Assembly (NCBI GenBank): GCA_020353055.1
Contig: CP070686.1
Coordinates: 1,719,410-1,783,409 of the forward strand
Length of the DNA stretch: 64,000 nucleotides
Reading direction: 5' to 3'
From: Caldifarciminota bacterium
GTDB lineage: Bacteria > Hydrothermota > Tepidihabitantia > SM23-42
Shown: one piece after another, positions 1 to 10,949 of the stretch
Layout: the number at the start of each line of letters is the position of its first letter
How positions within the stretch are numbered: position 1 is the stretch's first letter
The notes under the pieces: generated by a model
What the model saw: the letters and a program-made list of their open reading frames with translations, nothing else
What the model was told of the DNA's origin: nothing
The model's database searches: none
Made by a program: the position numbers and the translations under genes

Positions 1-2666
1 ACCCCGGCAATACACTTTTCGACATCGACTTCGTCGAGCCATTCAACCTGGCTCAATGCGCGGTGTATCATTTCGCCGAATTTCATCCCCCTCCTGCGCT
101 CCGGCGCGACTATTTCCACACCGCGTTCGGTCGGCGAATAGAGCGTCCGCTCTTCTCTGGCCACCGGCGCTTCACGCACCTCGACATATGGTTTCGCCTT
201 CCCCTCTGCTTCACGCCGTTTTTCCTTCGGCACTATATCTTGCATGGGATAAGATTTGCCTTTCAAACGTTCTCTTATCGTCTCCAGCCAGAAACCGGCA
301 TCTTTCTGTTTTGTCGTGTAACCGAGCATGTACACACCGCTCTTTGCCCTGGTCAATGCTACATAGAGAAGATTCAAATGGTCCTTTGCTACACGCGTTC
401 TTTCTGCCTCTTTAAGGTCCTTCAAGTACTTGCCGTACCCGCGCCAGTACACTTTATCCGGTCGTACACTGTCTTTTTCATACGAGAAAATCAACCTGTC
501 GTTCTCACCCCTGCTAAGATTCACATCCGTCTCCGGAATGACAACCACTTCGAACTCCAATCCTTTTGCACGGTGTATGGTGAGAATCTGTACGCCCCTT
601 GCATGAGTCTCTTTTACCTGAAGCGATGTGCCCTGTTGCTCGAACCAGTTGATGAAAGAAGTGAGGGAATTCAACCCGTCCCTGGAATAAACCAGCGCTG
701 CATCGAGTAGCGTAGCCAGCGGGTACGACATCTTCAGATTGAATTCACGAATGCTACGAAATATCATTTCGTACGGATTACAAAAATAGACGCTCGCAAG
801 CAAATCTTTTAGTTTCTGGGTCACAGACCAGTCAGGGTGATGATCATTGAGCACCATGAACAGTGTTTTGCTCTTAAACATTAACCGCCGCAATGTCTCT
901 TCCTTCAAATTCACAGCAGGCGAAAGAAGCACTTGTGTGAGGCTGAACCCGTCCTGCGGATTGTCAAGAAAGCGCAGCAGATACAGCATGAACTGCACGT
1001 CCGGCTCGTCCAGGATACTCGCCCGCGCCTGGCTCACACACGCAATACCGGCTGAGGACAAAACACTGGCAAGTTGCTGCGCAAACACATTTTTCCGGGT
1101 GAGAACGGCAATATCATCAAGCGCATACCCGTGCTTGCCGGTGAGATCTTTGATGATCGATAGTGTTTTCTGCATGACCGCTTCATTGCCGTCTGCTTTC
1201 AGCGGAAAAGAACCGAGCTCTTCGATGCGCACCCAGCCGCCTGTGTTGCCTGGTTTTGCCCGGTCCTTTTTATCAAGAACCGTATTTACAAAATCAATTA
1301 TTTCCTTTTTCGTGCGGTAGTTCACCACGAGCTCATCACCATCGATCTTGCCCTCATACCTTTCCTTTACATATTCAAAGAGTTCGGGCGCACCACCGCG
1401 CCAACGGAAGATCGACTGGTGCGGATCTCCGACGTAAAACAGGCTCTTTTTCTTCGGCTCCACAGCAGTGATCTCGTCCAAAACCGGCGCAAGTATCTCG
1501 ACCTGGTGAAGACTCGTATCCTGAAACTCGTCGATCATCAAGTGATTAATATCTGAACCGAGTTTAAAATAGAGATAATCGGTCTCCGGGCTCTTCAGCA
1601 AAGCCATCAGGGTATACGCTTCGATGTCGCTGAAACTCAATGCGTTTCTGCTCTTCTTAGCAAGCTGGAAAAATTCATGGATCCCGGTAATCGGTTTCAC
1701 GTGTACGAGCATCTCCCGCTCTGATAGAGTTTCAATATATCGCCTGCACGATACGAGCAGCGCGTTGAGCATGGCATGAAATTCATCCGGGCTGTCGAGT
1801 TTCTCAACAAAGTCACGGATGTAATTCTTGGCTTCAATACCTTTGTCCATAAAATCGCCAAATAGTGATTCGAGTTTTTCGGCATCTCGACCGGCGGCCG
1901 CTTCTTCTATTTTGGCGAGGAACTTCGCGAGGTTCGCGTTGATCTTGCCGGTGCTCTTTGTACGACAGGCATCTTCGTGTGCGTGAAAAAAATCCACAAA
2001 TTCCTCCAGCAAATCCGCAAAGATACCGGCATGCTGCAATGCATTGTCCTTTATTTCCTGTTCACGTTTCACCAATTTGTCGAAGAAAGGCATCCAGTTT
2101 ATGAGATTCTTGTATAGTTCGTCGATGCCACTCTTCAACCCGCTCCGTTGCTGTTCCATCATATCACCGAGCGTGCGGAGAATTGATTTATCCTTGCCCG
2201 CCGCCTCGAAGAAGTCGTCAATTGTCTGGATCAGAAGCGCGCCCTCTGCGGTTTCATCCAAGATATCGTAATCCGGCATGATGCCCGCGGCAAAGGGGAT
2301 ACAGGAAAGGAACGATGCAAAGAGGCTGTGGAACGTCGAAATGTGCAGGTCTGACAAATTGCTGAGCAATTGCAGCCTGCGGGCGCTTGCCCGCTCCTTG
2401 ATATCGGAGAACATGCCGTTGAAATGTTCCAGTACATCCTTCTCAGGTTCGTTTTCGCCACTGCCGGTGCACAAAACATCGAGGTAACGCAGGATCCGGT
2501 TTTTCATCTCGAACGCCGCCGCATTGGTAAAAGTGATCGCATACAGTGACTCGAGCGGGTATCCATGATCACTCAGATATAGCATGAGAAACCGCTTGGT
2601 GAGAGCATGGGTCTTCCCCGAACCGGCCGCAGAAACCAGGGCGATGTTCTTAATCTCTCTGGCCAT
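1..2666 (-). CDS. addA: AddA/RecB-like UvrD-family helicase-nuclease, C-terminus cut by window edge
   Basis: The minus strand is open from an ATG at 2666 to the left edge (888 codons visible, no stop). The translation is a superfamily 1 UvrD/AddA helicase: Walker A AAGSGKT at residues 13-19, motif II IDEFQDTS near residue 378, a VGDPHQSIFRWRG motif near 409, an IHRAKGLEFE motif near 692 and YVALTRAK near 768. Family knowledge: AddA unwinds DNA ends with AddB for recombinational repair and carries a C-terminal RecB-type nuclease domain; that part would lie off the window, so it cannot be confirmed. The start lies 17 bases inside the end of the upstream addB-like gene, so the two are translationally coupled. 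The partner gene argues for AddA rather than UvrD or PcrA. Confidence 0.88.
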   Translation of the reverse strand, partial: MAREIKNIALVSAAGSGKTHALTKRFLMLYLSDHGYPLESLYAITFTNAAAFEMKNRILRYLDVLCTGSGENEPEKDVLEHFNGMFSDIKERASARRLQLLSNLSDLHISTFHSLFASFLSCIPFAAGIMPDYDILDETAEGALLIQTIDDFFEAAGKDKSILRTLGDMMEQQRSGLKSGIDELYKNLINWMPFFDKLVKREQEIKDNALQHAGIFADLLEEFVDFFHAHEDACRTKSTGKINANLAKFLAKIEEAAAGRDAEKLESLFGDFMDKGIEAKNYIRDFVEKLDSPDEFHAMLNALLVSCRRYIETLSEREMLVHVKPITGIHEFFQLAKKSRNALSFSDIEAYTLMALLKSPETDYLYFKLGSDINHLMIDEFQDTSLHQVEILAPVLDEITAVEPKKKSLFYVGDPHQSIFRWRGGAPELFEYVKERYEGKIDGDELVVNYRTKKEIIDFVNTVLDKKDRAKPGNTGGWVRIEELGSFPLKADGNEAVMQKTLSIIKDLTGKHGYALDDIAVLTRKNVFAQQLASVLSSAGIACVSQARASILDEPDVQFMLYLLRFLDNPQDGFSLTQVLLSPAVNLKEETLRRLMFKSKTLFMVLNDHHPDWSVTQKLKDLLASVYFCNPYEMIFRSIREFNLKMSYPLATLLDAALVYSRDGLNSLTSFINWFEQQGTSLQVKETHARGVQILTIHRAKGLEFEVVVIPETDVNLSRGENDRLIFSYEKDSVRPDKVYWRGYGKYLKDLKEAERTRVAKDHLNLLYVALTRAKSGVYMLGYTTKQKDAGFWLETIRERLKGKSYPMQDIVPKEKRREAEGKAKPYVEVREAPVAREERTLYSPTERGVEIVAPERRRGMKFGEMIHRALSQVEWLDEVDVEKCIAG

Positions 2667-5427
2667 CTATGTCTCCGCACACATGGTTATAAATACAGTA
2701 TTTACAGGATGCCGAGTCTTCGGTCTGACTGAATGCCAAATTGGGATCGATTATTTCCTTAATAGTCGGGATGAGTATCTCCTGGCGGAAATCATTCAGG
2801 TAATTTTCAACATCCTTGCCCTCGACGATATCTCTGGTCTGAGATTCCTCATCAATAGAGTAGTAAAGCATGCCCCCGATGATATTCGAATGGTCCTTGG
2901 AAAATATCAACGCATACATGGGCAACTGATAAGCATTGAAATCTTCTCCGATCTCGTATTCCTTCCTTGCCGGTAGTTTGCCTGTTTTGTAGTCAATGAT
3001 GTAGTACTTTTTATCGAGTATATCGATACGGTCCGGAACACCGGTAAGCCGCACCTGCATACTGTTTACCTGGATATGGTGTTTCTCTTTGCGTTCGAGC
3101 GACGCCTTGAATATCTCAAAACCCTGGCTGAAGCGTTCCTGTTCGGTCACCAGAAAATTTCGCAATCGCCGTTTGTAGATCTCCGCATCGAGGTAAGCGA
3201 CCGCCCTTGGTTTGCGGGCAAGACGCCGGTTATAGGCAATTGCCTTGTCGAATTCCTGTTCCAGAATGGTAACCGCCTTCGCCATCTCATTCTGCTTGAA
3301 ACCACGCGGAAAATGCTTCGAGTAGAAGTACTGCAGCGCCGAGTGAATAATTCCACCCCACTCGAGTGCGCCGGGTTCCTCCACTATCTCCTCGGGCTCA
3401 GCAATGCCCAGTATGTATTTCAGATAATAACCGTAGGGGCATGCGCGGTAGTCGGAAAGTGCCGTTGGACTCAAGCCCCGCTGCTGCAACTTGCCATAGA
3501 TAATCTTCAGTAACTCATCACTCTTCTTTACCTCCCGCTTCGGGAGAGTGACTGCACTGTGCTTAAGTTTTGTCACCGCATTGTCGTGACGCATACCGGG
3601 AAACGCCAACGTGATGAAACGCGAAGCGATATCCCTGTCTTCTTCCGCGACGTAGGAAATATGGACTTCTTTCTTTCCTGCGTTCAGTTCAGTGAAGTAG
3701 TAATAGTAGAGATTCTCACGTTCCTGACTGTACGGCAGACGAGCCTCGCGCCTTACTGCCTGATTCACGAACATATCCTTTTCGCTGTGCTTCGGGAACA
3801 CGCCTTCGTTCATCGAAGGGAGGATCAGGCAGTCGAAATCGAGGTTTCTTGCTTCGAGCAACCCGATGACCTGCACCCCGCGCATCGGGTCGCCCTGAAC
3901 ATGGTAACGCCCTTCCTCGAGTACACGGAGCAAGAATTCGAGCATCGCGTTGCCTTTTGGCAAATGCTTTTTGGGAACGCGTAACGCGGACAATTCATGT
4001 AGCCGGTCGAGAAATTCCATGATGTCCGGCGAACTCCGTTTTATTATTTCTTGATTATACGACAGCAGATCATTTAGCAATGCCGAGATGCCGTCGAGAT
4101 ACCCGGAGAACTCAGTTTCTGCATTAGCCACCCTGCAGCATCGTTTTACGAATCCACTCAGCGGTTCGAACTTGTCCGCAAAATCATCAGCTTCATAGTA
4201 ATTGTACCTCCCGGCGACCATCGCCGTTTCGAGTCCGTAGATTAGAGGGCGTAATGGTTGTCCATCGACAGCCGCGTTCTTCACCAGGGGATGACGGATG
4301 AACGAAAAGAATTCCTGGTAGTGATAGTCGCTCTTGATGAATTCATGCAGTTGACCGATAAAAGAATATAGTGATGATTGCCTGAAGGGAAGACCGGCCG
4401 AGAGGTTGTATTCAAGACCCAGCGCCTTCAGGCTCTCGGTAACCGAGAACAGGATCGATTCATCGGCAATGACGATACCGATACGGTGCAATTCATTATA
4501 GCGTTTGGCGACTTCCTGCAGGATTGATTGGAGGTCAAAAGTCTGCTGTGATTCGTTCTTGAGGACGCGCACGTGGACCACTGGGTGCGCAGGGTTGTGC
4601 TTGCCCAACGCTGACACTTGCTGCGGCTGCGCACCGAGATTTCGGAACAGTTTATGATGAACATAGAACGGGCTATGAATATTATCAGCCTTTTCCAGAT
4701 CACCCGGCGCGCATGAGTGTAGCACGAGTTCTGACGGAAGGTCTAACAGTATAGTTTTAACCATCTTTGTTTCTACCGCCGTCAATGCTGCCAACCCGCC
4801 TATGATCACGAAATCAAACTCAGACAGCGCGTCGATGCTGAACTGGTCAAAAACAACACCGTTCATGTCGATGTTATCGCTTACGCCAGCGGAAGAAATG
4901 GCATCTCTGTAATCATTGTAGATAGTCTCGAGGATCGGCAGTTCATCTTCCCTGTATTTTTCCGGATAGTGGCCGAGTGCGCTCACATCCTGCAGATCCT
5001 TGATCGTAACGCGTTCTCTTGCCAGCTCATCAAAAAAATTAAGGAGCCGGTCACCCATCGAAATAAATCTCAGGAAGGGCAACTCATGCCACATTTCTAC
5101 TTTTTGGGAATCGACGACGCTCTTCAAAATGAAATTCCGTTCCAGCGAATTCAGCAGCCTGCCACGCTTGCCGCCGCTCCGCTCGTATGCGTAAGAGAGC
5201 AATTCGTCCACCGTTTTCATGGCGGGTGGAATAATCCCCGCACTATGAACCGCTTCGAGCAGATACCGGCGGAAATAGAACTTGTTTCGCTGTGAAGGAA
5301 ATACCATCAGTATTCTGGAAAAATCCGGCTCGCCAGACGCGAACTTCTCTTTTACATGCTCAGCGAGCACCCTGAGAAACGGTTGTTCGACCGGAATGAT
5401 CTTTATTTTATCTTCGATGGACGGCAT
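2650..5427 (-). CDS. addB: AddB-like PD-(D/E)XK nuclease, helicase-nuclease subunit
   Basis: 925 residues. The C-terminal third (about 640-925) is a RecB-type PD-(D/E)XK nuclease: GGIIHSALQYF, GVPDRIDILD and IIDYKTGK supply the His, Asp and Asp/Lys active-site residues. A Cys in ACPYGYYLKY together with the terminal CKYCIYNHVC (C-x2-C-x5-C) forms the four-Cys iron-sulfur staple typical of AddB-type nucleases. The N-terminal part has FPSQRNKFYFRRYL and resembles the inactivated helicase fold of AddB, without a clear Walker A. The ATG at 5427 has its own promoter, with the -10 only 7 bases upstream, so the message is probably leaderless. The gene overlaps addA by 17 bases. The pair would process double-strand breaks. 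AddB is more divergent than AddA, so subunit naming rests partly on context. Confidence 0.85.
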   Translation of the reverse strand: MPSIEDKIKIIPVEQPFLRVLAEHVKEKFASGEPDFSRILMVFPSQRNKFYFRRYLLEAVHSAGIIPPAMKTVDELLSYAYERSGGKRGRLLNSLERNFILKSVVDSQKVEMWHELPFLRFISMGDRLLNFFDELARERVTIKDLQDVSALGHYPEKYREDELPILETIYNDYRDAISSAGVSDNIDMNGVVFDQFSIDALSEFDFVIIGGLAALTAVETKMVKTILLDLPSELVLHSCAPGDLEKADNIHSPFYVHHKLFRNLGAQPQQVSALGKHNPAHPVVHVRVLKNESQQTFDLQSILQEVAKRYNELHRIGIVIADESILFSVTESLKALGLEYNLSAGLPFRQSSLYSFIGQLHEFIKSDYHYQEFFSFIRHPLVKNAAVDGQPLRPLIYGLETAMVAGRYNYYEADDFADKFEPLSGFVKRCCRVANAETEFSGYLDGISALLNDLLSYNQEIIKRSSPDIMEFLDRLHELSALRVPKKHLPKGNAMLEFLLRVLEEGRYHVQGDPMRGVQVIGLLEARNLDFDCLILPSMNEGVFPKHSEKDMFVNQAVRREARLPYSQERENLYYYYFTELNAGKKEVHISYVAEEDRDIASRFITLAFPGMRHDNAVTKLKHSAVTLPKREVKKSDELLKIIYGKLQQRGLSPTALSDYRACPYGYYLKYILGIAEPEEIVEEPGALEWGGIIHSALQYFYSKHFPRGFKQNEMAKAVTILEQEFDKAIAYNRRLARKPRAVAYLDAEIYKRRLRNFLVTEQERFSQGFEIFKASLERKEKHHIQVNSMQVRLTGVPDRIDILDKKYYIIDYKTGKLPARKEYEIGEDFNAYQLPMYALIFSKDHSNIIGGMLYYSIDEESQTRDIVEGKDVENYLNDFRQEILIPTIKEIIDPNLAFSQTEDSASCKYCIYNHVCGDIDGQRD

Positions 5428-5434
5428 ATTGGAT

Positions 5435-5462
5435 ATTATAAATAGTTAACTTGTGAAATCAA
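5435..5462 (-). promoter_or_regulatory. Sigma70-like promoter of addB, leaderless
   Basis: On the minus strand TTGATT at 5457-5462, a 16-base spacer and TATAAT at 5435-5440. Only 7 bases separate the -10 from the addB ATG at 5427, so transcription should start at or next to the start codon. Confidence 0.6.
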
Positions 5463-5517
5463 ATATGGCGAAGAAGTAGCCATTCACTATCAAACCCGAT
5501 GATTCAAAAAGATGTAT

Positions 5518-5688
5518 TTAATAGAACCTTGGGCGGTTTGCCCTTTCCTGCGCTTCTTCTTCCTTTCTACGTTCTTCCATCTTCATCTTTATATATTCTT
5601 CTCGCGATTTCTTCACTGATTTTTGTATCACAAATGATACAAGCCAGAGCAGGAAGACGACACCTAACGCAATAATCAGAAATATCAC
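5518..5688 (-). CDS. Small single-span membrane protein of 56 residues
   Basis: A GTG start at 5688 lies 6 bases after a strong AGGAGGT site (5695-5701), which itself follows a consensus promoter. The product has one hydrophobic span (about residues 1-21, IFLIIALGVVFLLWLVSFVI) and then a highly charged Lys/Glu/Arg helix of about 30 residues (KMKMEERRKEEEAQERAN), likely cytoplasmic and coiled-coil-like. I do not recognise the family. It lies 90 bases upstream of addB on the same strand, and its promoter may also feed addBA. It is short and GTG-started, so routine gene calling could miss it; promoter, ribosome site and protein architecture together make it convincing. Confidence 0.75.
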   Translation of the reverse strand: MIFLIIALGVVFLLWLVSFVIQKSVKKSREEYIKMKMEERRKEEEAQERANRPRFY

Positions 5689-5694
5689 AACCTT

Positions 5695-5741
5695 ACCTCC
5701 TGTAGTTCATTCTATTATAGCGCAACGTGAAGCGATGTCAA
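5695..5741 (-). promoter_or_regulatory. Consensus promoter and ribosome site of the small membrane protein gene
   Basis: On the minus strand TTGACA at 5736-5741, a 16-base spacer, TATAAT at 5714-5719, then AGGAGGT at 5695-5701. Both hexamers match the sigma70 consensus exactly. The expected 5' leader is only about 20 bases. Confidence 0.75.
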
Positions 5742-5822
5742 TGATGTGCGATCACTGTGCACCATGCTCTTTGCCTATGTCAGCATCAACAATGCCGGCG
5801 GATGCTCGTCTACGGTGGTGAG

Positions 5823-5850
5823 TTGACACAAGAAGCCGCTGAGATATAAT
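5823..5850 (+). promoter_or_regulatory. Consensus promoter of dppA, leaderless
   Basis: TTGACA at 5823-5828, 16-base spacer, TATAAT at 5845-5850. The ATG begins at 5856, five bases after the -10, so the start codon is itself the predicted transcription start. There is no room for a ribosome site. Confidence 0.75.
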
Positions 5851-5855
5851 GAACC

Positions 5856-6710
5856 ATGACAAAAAAGTGTAACATATTTATCTCCTTTGATATTGAGGGT
5901 ATCAGCGCGGTCTCGTCGTGGCGTGAAGTCAAAAAAGACTCGCCGAACCTAGAACGGATGCGCAGGATCGCCACTCAAGAAGTCAACGCGGCGATACGAG
6001 GCATAAGAAAAAGCGGGAAAGCCATAGGAAAGATCACAGTCTGTGATTCCCACGCCAGCGGCGAGAACCTTCTGATCGAGGAGTTGGAGCCGGGCGTGAC
6101 GCTGATCAGAGGCACACCGCGCAAATACTACATGATGCACGATATTAGTGAAGAATATGACATGGCATTCCTCATTGGCTATCATGCGATGGCCGGCACA
6201 AAAGCCGGAGGTATGGACCACACATATTCGTCGGCTTCGATATACAGCATAAAGATAAATGAACGATTCGTGGGCGAAACCGAGATCAACTCGGCACTCG
6301 CAGGGCACTACCGTGTGCCAGTGGGGTTGGTTACGGGTGACGACCAACTCATCAAGGAGGTCAGGAAATTTCTGGGTAAGTCGGTTGAGACAGTCATCGC
6401 GAAGCATGGGATCTCGAGAGCCGCAGCACAGTGCCGCCATCCAGAAGATGTCCAGAAAGAGATCTCAGTAAAAGCCGCTCGTGCTATTCTAAAGGCAAAG
6501 CAGATCAAACCCTTCAGATTCAGATCGCCGATCCGCGCAGAATTCGCCCTCGCGAACTCGCTCGTCGCTGACATCGTGGAGTTGATACCAGGGGTGAAGA
6601 GAACGGACGGAAGAAAGATTTTGTTCAGGGTAAAGAATATCCTGGAATTTTACCGTATGTTACGGTTAGTGTGCTGCCTCGGCGGATATGCCAATTACAC
6701 AGAAAAATAG
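5856..6710 (+). CDS. dppA: M55-family D-aminopeptidase (DppA-like)
   Basis: 284 residues, the usual size for the family. The N-terminus carries the zinc-binding DIEG motif (D12, E14), then DSHASGEN (H66), GYHAMAG (H110) and VGETE (E141), matching the Asp-Glu-His-His-Glu zinc set of DppA from Bacillus; DHTYSS around H122 corresponds to the catalytic His region. M55 enzymes release N-terminal D-amino acids from D-Ala-containing peptides and are thought to help recycle cell-wall peptides; the enzyme is cytoplasmic here (no signal peptide). In Bacillus it sits in a dipeptide permease operon, but here it is monocistronic and faces an unrelated minus-strand operon. It is transcribed from a leaderless promoter. 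Confidence 0.85.
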   Translation: MTKKCNIFISFDIEGISAVSSWREVKKDSPNLERMRRIATQEVNAAIRGIRKSGKAIGKITVCDSHASGENLLIEELEPGVTLIRGTPRKYYMMHDISEEYDMAFLIGYHAMAGTKAGGMDHTYSSASIYSIKINERFVGETEINSALAGHYRVPVGLVTGDDQLIKEVRKFLGKSVETVIAKHGISRAAAQCRHPEDVQKEISVKAARAILKAKQIKPFRFRSPIRAEFALANSLVADIVELIPGVKRTDGRKILFRVKNILEFYRMLRLVCCLGGYANYTEK

Positions 6711-6730
6711 ATCGCGGGGCCTACCCCCGG

Positions 6731-7950
6731 TCAGAAAAGACTCATCTGGGATTCGGTCGGTTTCTCTTCTTCGAATATTCTAACCGTGCCGAACTCGCCG
6801 TCATAACCCGGTTTTATTATTAAATCACCCCGTCTTGTTTTATCGACGCCGAGCGCGATACGCTCCTGTGCATTGCTCTGCAATTCCTCGATAGGTACGT
6901 TGAGCAATATCTCGAACTCGTTGCCGAATATACCGCATAACCGGCGGTACTCGTTCTTGACGCCGACCGTATCACGGCCAACGCCCATTGCCTCGGCGAT
7001 GATTTCTTCCAGGGGAATGAGATTCTTATACGGAATAGAATTTTCCGGCACAAATCCTTCGTCGCGATCGCCCAGGCTTTCAACACGGTGAAGCACCCCG
7101 ATCGTAAGAGTGCGTGAGCATACCGGACACAGATTATTATTGAACCGGGATTCGCGCGGTGACAGCCGGACATCACATTTGCGGTGGCCGTCGTAGTGGT
7201 ATTTGCCCTCCTGGGGATAAAACTCGATCGTGTAGAGAAAGGTCTCGCGGTCTTTATTCTTCAGCACGTCGCGCAGTTCGAAATAGTTCAACTCTTTGTT
7301 GAAAACATTGACCTCGCGCCCCAGACGTGTCGGTGAATGTGCGTCCGAATTCGATATCAACGTATAGTTGTCGAGGACTGAAAGACGCCAGTTCATTGCC
7401 GGGTCTGAAGATAATCCGGTTTCGACAGCGAAAATCCGGTCCTGCATGTCATCAAAGCATTCATCGATCGAATCAAAACCTGAGTTCGAGCCGAAAAGAG
7501 AAAACCACGGCGTCCAGATATGCGCCGGCACGAGAAAGATATCGGGCGAAATATCGCATAGCGCTTTTAGCATGTCATAAGTATCGAGTGACAGTATTGG
7601 CCTGCCGTCCGACGCCAGTTTTCCGTACCGGCCGACATACGCAGTGATCTTATCGACCGTATCGAAATCAGGCGCGAAGATTATGTTATGCAACCTGCGG
7701 ACTTTTCCATTCCTCGTGTAGATGTTATTCACCTCAACATTCAAAAGGAATTTCACACCGTCATATTCGTACACACCATCACCTGGCTTCAGATATTTCT
7801 TCAGTTCTTTCACCCACTCGGGATGCGTGAAATCCGCCGTTCCGACCATGCCGATACCCTTCAGTTTCGCATATTCGGCGATCTTCGGAATGATCATTTC
7901 CTGCGACGTAGCGCGCGAATAGCGCGAATGTATATGCAGATCCGCTATCA

Positions 7951-7954
<4 letters not shown>
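6731..7954 (-). CDS. Endonuclease Q-like PHP-domain DNA repair nuclease with C-terminal clamp-binding motif
   Basis: 407 residues. The N-terminal PHP metallo-phosphoesterase domain starts DLHIHSRYS and includes TADFTHPEW, EVNNIYT, VPAHIWTPWF and SNSDAHSPTRLGRE, the layered His/Asp/Glu metal ligands. The second part has a zinc-knuckle-like region (one Cys, then CPVC) followed by LHRVESLGDR, as in archaeal EndoQ, which nicks 5' of deaminated bases. The last five residues are QMSLF, a good match to the QL(S/D)LF sliding-clamp pentapeptide. The ATG at 7954 overlaps the upstream methyltransferase stop by 4 bases (ATGA). The gene is last in a guaB-methyltransferase-endoQ operon; IMP/xanthine metabolism beside a nuclease for deaminated bases is suggestive but may be coincidence. 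Confidence 0.8.
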
Positions 7955-10180
<2,226 letters not shown>

Positions 10181-10293
10181 GGAAAAAAGCAGATCAAAGC
10201 TTCAAGCTGTGTGGCATTACAACGTATCAAAAAGTATCTCTGTAATCTATCTCTTAATCTACGTAATCACAGTGGAAAAACTCAGTTTTGCCG

Positions 10294-10674
10294 CTACGGG
10301 ACGAACCAGAGCCCTGAAACCTCCTTTTTGGCGTTATAGACAACCTTCACGTTCACTTTTGCCTTCTCAAACTCACAGGTCACATAGGCGACGTCGAATC
10401 CCAGTTCATTCTTCTGGCTGATCTCGGCGATCTTCTTGAACGACCCAACCTGCAGTTCCAGAGATTGCCACGCCTCGGCAATTTTGCCCTCCGGCATCGC
10501 GCTTTTCATTGTTCCGTCGAACGTCGCGAAAACCCCGGCGTAATTGCCGCCGGCGAGCATCTCGACGAATTGCCTGCCCGAACCCGTGACGTCTGGCGCC
10601 CCGGCTTGCTGACCCTGGTCACAGGAAAGGAAACATGCAACGAGCAGCACAACAACTGCAATGGACAACTTCAT
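10294..10674 (-). CDS. DUF3887-like small lipoprotein
   Basis: 126 residues. A lipoprotein signal peptide (KLSIAVVVLLVACFLSC, lipobox LSC) is followed by a short linker and a domain of the DUF3887 type: FVEMLAGGNYAGVFATFD, ending in VSGLWFVP. Such domains adopt an NTF2-like fold and are secreted; function unknown. Two ATGs lie side by side (10677 and 10674). The GGGAGGT site directly abuts the first, so the second is preferred. Monocistronic, expressed from a promoter about 130 bases upstream. Confidence 0.65.
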   Translation of the reverse strand: MKLSIAVVVLLVACFLSCDQGQQAGAPDVTGSGRQFVEMLAGGNYAGVFATFDGTMKSAMPEGKIAEAWQSLELQVGSFKKIAEISQKNELGFDVAYVTCEFEKAKVNVKVVYNAKKEVSGLWFVP

Positions 10675-10809
10675 CATACCTCCCTTTCTCTATCCATAAT
10701 GAACACTTCACAGAAAATATCCTGCATGATTTTGAAAAATAGTCTTTCTCGATGATTTAATCAATTTGTGTGAATGCGCATTTTCCTCGATCATTTCGCC
10801 TTTGTTTTC

Positions 10810-10838
10810 ATTATAATATGCATATCAAAATATGTCAA
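10810..10838 (-). promoter_or_regulatory. Promoter of the DUF3887 lipoprotein gene
   Basis: On the minus strand TTGACA at 10833-10838, a 17-base spacer and TATAAT at 10810-10815. The leader to the start codon is about 130 bases, long for this window. I see no convincing riboswitch or hairpin in it (10678-10805). Confidence 0.6.
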
Positions 10839-10872
10839 CAATGCAGATACGGAATCCTTCGTGAATTGGTGA

Positions 10873-10910
10873 TTGACAAGATATTCTTAGAATATATAAT
10901 TCTCTAAGAA
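10873..10910 (+). promoter_or_regulatory. Promoter with an inverted repeat across the -10 box
   Basis: TTGACA at 10873-10878, 16-base spacer, TATAAT at 10895-10900. An exact 8-base inverted repeat, TTCTTAGA (10884-10891) and TCTAAGAA (10903-10910), brackets the -10 box. A protein bound to this dyad would block RNA polymerase, so it may be a repressor operator for the lipoprotein/outer-membrane gene pair downstream. Confidence 0.6.
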
Positions 10911-10949
10911 ATTTCAGTAGAGTTTGTGAATAATATATGGGAGGCTAGA

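Noticed and set aside
63-1471. Long plus-strand open frames opposite the left-edge gene
   Set aside because: They are antisense to a continuous AddA-type reading frame with clear helicase motifs, and their products have no recognisable domains.
5949-6440. 163-codon minus-strand frame inside dppA
   Set aside because: It is antisense to a complete M55 peptidase with all metal ligands and has no supporting start signals.
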